Origin: Rheum nobile | Taxonomy: Eukaryota; Streptophyta; Magnoliopsida; Caryophyllales; Polygonaceae | DNA: 64,000 bases | Assembly (NCBI GenBank): GCA_027886185.1 | Contig: WOAB01000595.1 | Location: 2,418,001-2,482,000, forward strand | Direction: 5' to 3' | Shown: piece after piece, positions 59,168-64,000 of the stretch | Numbering within the stretch: the stretch's first letter is position 1 | How the letters are laid out: each line of letters opens with the position of its first letter | Notes under the pieces: model-generated | Seen by the model: the letters and a program-made list of their open reading frames with translations, nothing else | What the model was told of the DNA's origin: nothing | Database searches by the model: none | Program-made: the position numbers and the translations under genes

Positions 59168-59949
59168 TCGCTATCCTTGCAAGGTTAGTAACCAAGACAA
59201 ATACCAACACAACAAGACAAGAGTAGGTAGGCTAGTCAATGGAACCTTGAGCTATCAAGTGCCAAAAAATTGGACCTAGTTCTTTCCAAGTTCAGATTGC
59301 AAGCTCCAAAGAAATCAAGTCTGTATGGTATTTGGAAAACACACAACTTAGCCACACAAAAACTGACTTGAACTGTTATATAATTCAAAGAAACCCACCT
59401 CTTTTCCACTTATGCTTATCGTAGAATCCGAGTTTTTCTATGCCCCACCTCGTTTTGACCAAGACAATGTTTGTTTTTTGTATAATATACACACTTCCTG
59501 ATTTTGAAAGATTATGATTTTTTTTCGAGCAACAATCGATCAAAACTTAGTACTTTTAGACCATAGGTTTCATGCTACAAATCTTATGCACTATCCCCAC
59601 AACTTGAATCTTGATATAGCACGAGATTTCAATGAAAAATATAGCAATTCAAGTAGGCTTAAGTGCAGCAAAGTGGCATCAATGTTGACAGAAATCGGCT
59701 GGATTAAAGAGTTGAACTCATGAGTCTTTTCTTAACTCCAAGTGGTAATAACAATTTCAGTTTCGAGAAACAAAAGGTTGTCTTCAACCTTGAGCAATCA
59801 CAAGCACAAAATTCAGAGATTCAAGAACAAAATTCAGCAATTTTCACCAGAACAAGAAGGCACGGAAAATTCAAAAGCTTGCAACTAGTACTTAGATCGA
59901 ATCTAATCCAAAGTTTCGAGCGATTTACCTTTCTAGCTCTGATAGCACA
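59168..59949 (-). other. Family A leader and primer site (interior e)
   Basis: Leader with an internal deletion of about 130 bp near 59393, compared with interiors d and f. The primer site at 59930-59949 reads as in LTR_a. Confidence 0.7.
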
Positions 59950-59991
59950 TGATATGGACTAGGATCCCCTCGATCTCGGTGCAAGGTAAAT
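59950..59991 (-). repeat. Family A LTR_f stub
   Basis: Only the last 40 bp or so of an A LTR remains beside the primer site. It ends at GGTAAAT, the same nucleotide where F entered LTR_e, and continues as A gag sequence. Confidence 0.75.
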
Positions 59992-60358
59992 GTCACGTGT
60001 TATAATTCGGGGCTGATTGTTTTCTACAACCGATATATCCACTTCATGTATTATTGTTTTCACCAAAGCTCTTAAATTTGCGGCCTCTACTTGCTTTCTG
60101 ATGCAATTTCTTTCTCGAGAGAGATCGTTGGAGGATAGGGTTTTTGCTTCTTCTTTTTTGCAAACTGTTGACACTCGTAATCCCTTTTCGACAGTCATAA
60201 TTCTGTTTGGGGTTTTGGGGAGGGTTATTGGATGGAGTTGATTTTATCGTAGTTGTTTTTGTTCTCGTGAAGTTGCATATTAAAGAGTAAAATTGGATCC
60301 GAATTGGTAATACATGAAGTGAAATATAAGTTGTAGAAATAATTACCTTGCTAGCTCT
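59992..60358 (-). other. Foreign segment between gag pieces
   Basis: 59992-60018 is A gag (CAGCCCCGAATTATAAC on the minus strand) and 60344-60358 matches the A leader (GCTAGCAAGGTAA). Between them, 60019-60343 matches no other part of the window. On the minus strand it looks like an untranslated stretch followed by ATG at about 60198 and 60 open codons (MTVEKGLRVSTVCKKEEAK, later ANLRALVKTIIHEVDISVV) before gag resumes. I do not recognise the protein. It could be a piece of a host transcript captured by template switching, or of another TE not seen here. Confidence 0.55.
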
Positions 60359-60787
60359 ATCAGCCAAATGGCATCGCCCTTCATACATAACACACACAAT
60401 ATCACGTGTTATAATTCGGGGTTGTGGGGTCACTCTTTCCCTGCCCTTGGACGTGCTAAAACATGATTTTGGTGAGTCATAGACTCCCTTGGTTTGCACG
60501 AAAGGGTTAGAAGAAGAATGATAATAAGGTTCAAAAGAAGGGACAGTTTGATACCTTGTTGGAGGGTGCCATCTTTCTTCATCTATATAGCCATAGTCTC
60601 CATAAGATTGTCTCCTTAGAGGCATGTCCCTTGGTCTATTATCTTGGTTGCGAAAATCCTTGTAGGTGCACGTGTGAGTGTTGGAAATTTGGTACACACG
60701 TGGTCGAATCTCCCTACATGAAGCACCATAATCCCGAAAGTAAATGTAATCCCTTTGTGACATATGGCCCAAGCTAGACTTCTCCAT
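60359..60787 (-). pseudogene. Family A gag N-terminal half (interior f)
   Basis: Start MEKSSLGHMSQRDY at 60787. The frame is open to the knuckle, which is damaged (CVMYEGRCHLAD, Tyr for the second Cys). At HLAD it passes into the foreign segment, so one 271-codon ORF (60859-60044) fuses gag with foreign sequence. Confidence 0.78.
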
Positions 60788-61680
60788 TCGCTCTCCTTGC
60801 AAGGTTAGTAAACAAGACAAATACCAACACAACAAGACAAGATTAGGTAGGCCAGTCAATGGAACCTTGAGCTATCAAGTGCCAAAAATTTGGACCTAGT
60901 TCTTTCCAAGTTCAGATTGCAAGCTCCAAAGAAATCAAGTCCGTAGGGTATTTGGAAAACGGACAACTTAGCCACACAAAAACTGACTTGAACTGGTATA
61001 TATATCAAAGAAACATGAACCAACCAAGTTACAAGAAGGCTACTAAGCACACAAGATTTTCAGTTTCAACGTAGTCTTGTACTAGCCTAACTTGGTCTAT
61101 CGTGGGGTCCGAGTTCTTCTAAGTCCCACCTCTTTTTCGCTTATTCTTATCGTAGGATCCATGTTTTTCTATGCCCCACCTCTTTTTCACCAAGATAATG
61201 TTTTTTTTGTATAGTATACACACTTCCTGATTTTGGAAGATTCTGATTTTTTTTTCCAGCAACAATTGATCAAAACTTAATACTTTTAGACCATATGTTT
61301 CATGCTACAAATATTATGCACCGTCCCCACAACTTGAATCTTTATATAGCACGAGATTTCAATGAAAAATATAGCAATTCAAGTAGGCTTAAGTGCAGCA
61401 AAGTGGCATCAATGTTGACAGAAATCGGCTGGATTAAAGAGTTGAAATCATGAGTCTTTTCTTAACTCCAAGTGGTAATAACAATTTCAGTTTCGAGAAA
61501 CAAAAGGTTGTCCTCAACCTTGAGCAATCACAAGCACGAAATTCAGAGATTCAAGAACAAAACATCAGCAATTTTCACAAGAACAAGAAGGCACGAAAAA
61601 TTCAGAAACTTGCAACTAGTACTTAGATCGAATCTAATCCAAAGTTTCGAGCGATTTACCTTGCTAGATCTGATAGAACA
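60788..61680 (-). other. Family A leader and primer site (interior f)
   Basis: Complete leader. The primer site next to LTR_g reads TGTTCTATCAGATC, with extra changes, so it would prime poorly. Non-coding. Confidence 0.75.
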
Positions 61681-62511
61681 TGATATGGACTAGGATCCCC
61701 TCGATCTCGGTGCAAGGTAACTTCCAAGGTGGGTTCCAAGCAAGGTTGAACTTGTTCGGCCGCAGACAGTATTGTTCCAGAATTCTGTTCCGGTTTCAAC
61801 TGGGTCGTTCTCTTCGCTCCGGACTCCAAATTGGCTGATTCGAACTCAAGAAGTTAGATCTTGAAGTCTAGTTTATAGCCTCCAAATTAGAGCGTGAACC
61901 GATCAAGGAGTCGAAGTATATGGCGAATCTACTGAGGGGTCGCAGATGGATTCGGGAAGGAGTTATGCGAGATGAGTTGTTTGGTGGAAGAATGTGAAAG
62001 GGAGATGGACGGTGATGGGTTGGTGACGTTCCTGGGATGGAGTTGAGGGATAAGTGACTCCTTGGAGAGGATGCAACACACCACTCTTTGGAGACAAGTT
62101 TGAAAACTATCAAGAGATGTAACACACTCGAGAAGGTGATCAAAAGGAGATCGATATCACACACGATCAAGGGAGTTTTATGGAGTAAAACAAAGCACTT
62201 GGCTGCTCTTTTGATTGGGTTTTAAAAACGTCCCTCCAAAAGGGAAGAGAGGATCCTTTAAATAGGCTACAAAATTAGAGTGCAAAACACTCTTCTAACC
62301 TCTCAACTCCCACACATTTAAGAGAAAGACTTTCTACTTGTCTATCATTCATTACATCACTTAACTTAAATAAAACAAGTGCAATTATCAGCTGGAACTT
62401 ATTAAATGGACGGAACTCCTTGGAGACTTGCAAGACGAGGCAAGAGCGGGGTGACGAGCCACGATCCATGTCACCGGCCAAGTTTGAAAAGACTCGGCGT
62501 TCTTCACTTGG

Positions 62512-63822
62512 TGACGTGCTGTCGTTCGTAGCTGTCAAATATAAAACCTCACAAATAAACTAGTATAGTCAATAAGTAAGGGTCGATCCCACAGGGAAGG
62601 AGCGAAACTAATGGTGGTTGCATGCAAGTCACTAAAAGGGGGGTTTGTCAGTTGGTTGGTCACAATCAAATCAAACACAGCAAAGGAGATGAATGAAATA
62701 TCAAAGAGAGAAAACACTTAGCCAAGTAATGTCCACATAAGTCATCCAACGGTTGTTCCTTGATTATGTCCTATCTTTCTATTCGGTTATTCCTGTCCTG
62801 ATCTTGGGTAGATTCAAAGATCAACCAAACCTAAGAACCCTTACCCAATAACCCTAGCACCACTAGTGATTCAATCCAAAGGCAGCAATGCATATAAGAA
62901 TTAACCAGGATACACATAACACCTCAACCAGAAACATTCAACATGTAATCAATTCTCTACATAGATAAATTCCACAGTGGCAGATATAATCTATGCTCGC
63001 TACTCGAACTAGAGCGTTAGCCCAACAGTTCCCTAGTATTAGCAATATGAATGAAAGCAATAAACCTAGGTGATCAATCTAGATAAACCAACAAACATCC
63101 AAATAAGAATTTGCGCAAGAGAAAAGATATAACTCAATAGGATAAGATAGATAGGAACAAAACCTCACAACCAGATGAATAAACTTATGCTTCCATTACC
63201 GGACTAAGCAAATGAGGCTTAGCTCCTCATAAACATGATGAACTTCAAAAGTATGAAAAGTGGCAACGATGAAATGAAACTCTAGAATGGCGAACTCTCA
63301 AACCTAATGCTAAAGAGAGTATATATAGGGCTTCTAACAAATGACCTAGCCCAATAAGAAAAGAAACGGAATAAAATGAGAAAATAAGAAAAGAAAACAG
63401 AAAAGATAGATTTGGGGAAAATCCGAACTTCCTGCGTTGATGACCCGCGATCGCGGCCCATGGACCGCGATCGCGGCCCCTTGTGGCTCCGCGCTCTTCA
63501 CACTTCTCCGCGCCTGCAGATAATTCTCGACTTGCCCCGAGGAACCGCGATCGCGGCACCCTTGCCCGCGGTCGCGGTTAATGCTCGGCCTTTACTCCTT
63601 GGCTTCGCCTCCTAACCTCTCCTCTTTACTTCCTTGGCGTCTTCTCTTGGTGGCTTTCTTCCTCAGTGTCTCCTATGATATCCAAGATAGCTCAAACACT
63701 TCCAAAAATACCAAACTTCGCCCCCAAACGCCATACACATGAATGTGTCTAAATCTACCCGAATGGCACCAATAAAACCCTCTAATAACTCTTAGTTAAG
63801 CCCTACAAAGTAGTGCTTATCA
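62512..63822 (-). mobile_element. H: solo LTR, Athila-like
   Basis: 1,311 bp between CTTGG repeats (62507-62511, 63823-63827). On the minus strand it starts TGATAAGCAC and ends GCACGTCA. Near its end it carries CCCTGTGGGATCGACCC, as in the B LTR, and a TATATATA box at about 63320-63328. No interior is present, so it probably arose by LTR-LTR recombination. Confidence 0.82.
63436..63582 (-). repeat. GC-dyad cluster in solo LTR H
   Basis: Four copies related to ACCGCGATCGCGGC (core CCGCGATCGCGG, a perfect palindrome; one copy has GGTC in the centre) within 150 bp. The relative place in the LTR resembles the dyad cluster of the B LTR, but the sequence differs. Confidence 0.85.
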
Positions 63823-63873
63823 CTTGGATTGCCTTATTGATCTTCATGATTGACCTTAGGCAGGGTCACATCA

Positions 63874-64000
63874 CTTGGTGTCCATTGCATTTTATCTATG
63901 ACATTTTCCTAACATTACTACTCCATCTTCAATATACAGTGGGCTTTTGTTTGCCCATACAAGGAAGGATTTCATTGTTGAGCTCGCTGATACGTACTGA
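63874..64000. other. Flank outside the A array
   Basis: 127 bp not matching any element here. It could be the original insertion site of the array or another truncated TE. Short open frames exist on both strands, but nothing was recognised. Confidence 0.4.

Larger units (their letters stand above)
61681..63873 (-). repeat. Family A LTR_g, split by solo LTR H
   Basis: LTR pieces 61681-62511 and 63828-63873 total 877 bp, ending at TGATGTGACCCTGCC (minus) at 63873. H is inserted 50 bp from the LTR start with CTTGG duplicated. This is the outermost 5' LTR of the array; sequence beyond it is not family A. Confidence 0.88.

Noticed and set aside
63823..63878. CTTGG at 63874 as a second target duplication linked to H
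   Set aside because: CTTGG at 62507 and 63823 fully explains H; the copy at 63874 lies outside the A LTR end and is probably chance.
63874..64000. Host exon at the right edge
   Set aside because: Open frames are short on both strands with no recognisable motif or splice signal.

Overview
The window is plant nuclear heterochromatin made almost entirely of nested and truncated Ty3/gypsy LTR retrotransposons. No host gene, rRNA, tRNA gene or bacterial-type feature was recognised. An angiosperm source is indicated by four standard plant lineages: an Athila-type element with the ATHILA extra ORF, a chromodomain-bearing Tekay/Del-type chromovirus, a Tat-type element with a second RNase H and an antisense gene, and CRM/Galadriel-like elements with TGGCATCAGAGC-type initiator-Met primer sites. 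The species cannot be named from this.

The scaffold is a minus-strand family called A here. Its LTR is about 880-900 bp and its 2.4 kb interior encodes only a gag-like zinc-knuckle protein. At least seven LTRs or LTR pieces alternate with interiors, all in one orientation: LTR_a 453-1349, LTR_b 19440-19612, LTR_c 20959-21609, LTR_d 50681-51559, LTR_e 53963-58230 (split), LTR_f 59950-59991, LTR_g 61681-63873 (split). This is a tandem array sharing LTRs, older than the insertions in it.

Other elements lie in or between the A units. B (2594-12066, plus) is a 5'-truncated Athila-type element. C (12067-19439, minus) is a CRM/Galadriel-like element with frayed LTRs. D (22040-43451, minus, target duplication TGAGC) is a Tekay-type chromovirus inside an A gag. 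E (23424-33524, plus, target duplication ATAAT) is a Tat-type element inside the 3' LTR of D. G (44340-49598, plus, target duplication CATAG) and F (54004-57794, plus, target duplication GTAAA) are internally deleted relatives of C, inside an A gag and an A LTR. H (62512-63822, target duplication CTTGG) is an Athila-like solo LTR inside an A LTR. The nesting gives the order A, then D/F/G/H, then E. By hand alignment the E LTRs differ at about 16 of 671 sites; the D LTRs differ at about 19 of the first 390.

No element looks autonomous now. Each pol carries stops, frameshifts and at least one lost catalytic residue, and F and G lack reverse transcriptase to integrase. A, C and G share the LTR terminus TGATGTGACCCTGCC and similar primer sites, so a C-like element may have mobilised A and G in trans.

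The least explained features are GC-rich inverted-repeat motifs, different in each family, scattered through B, D, E and H and even read in frame within the B polyprotein; a non-TE segment (60019-60343) spliced between pieces of A gag, probably by template switching; and a small acidic ORF with a possible acylation signal upstream of gag in D.
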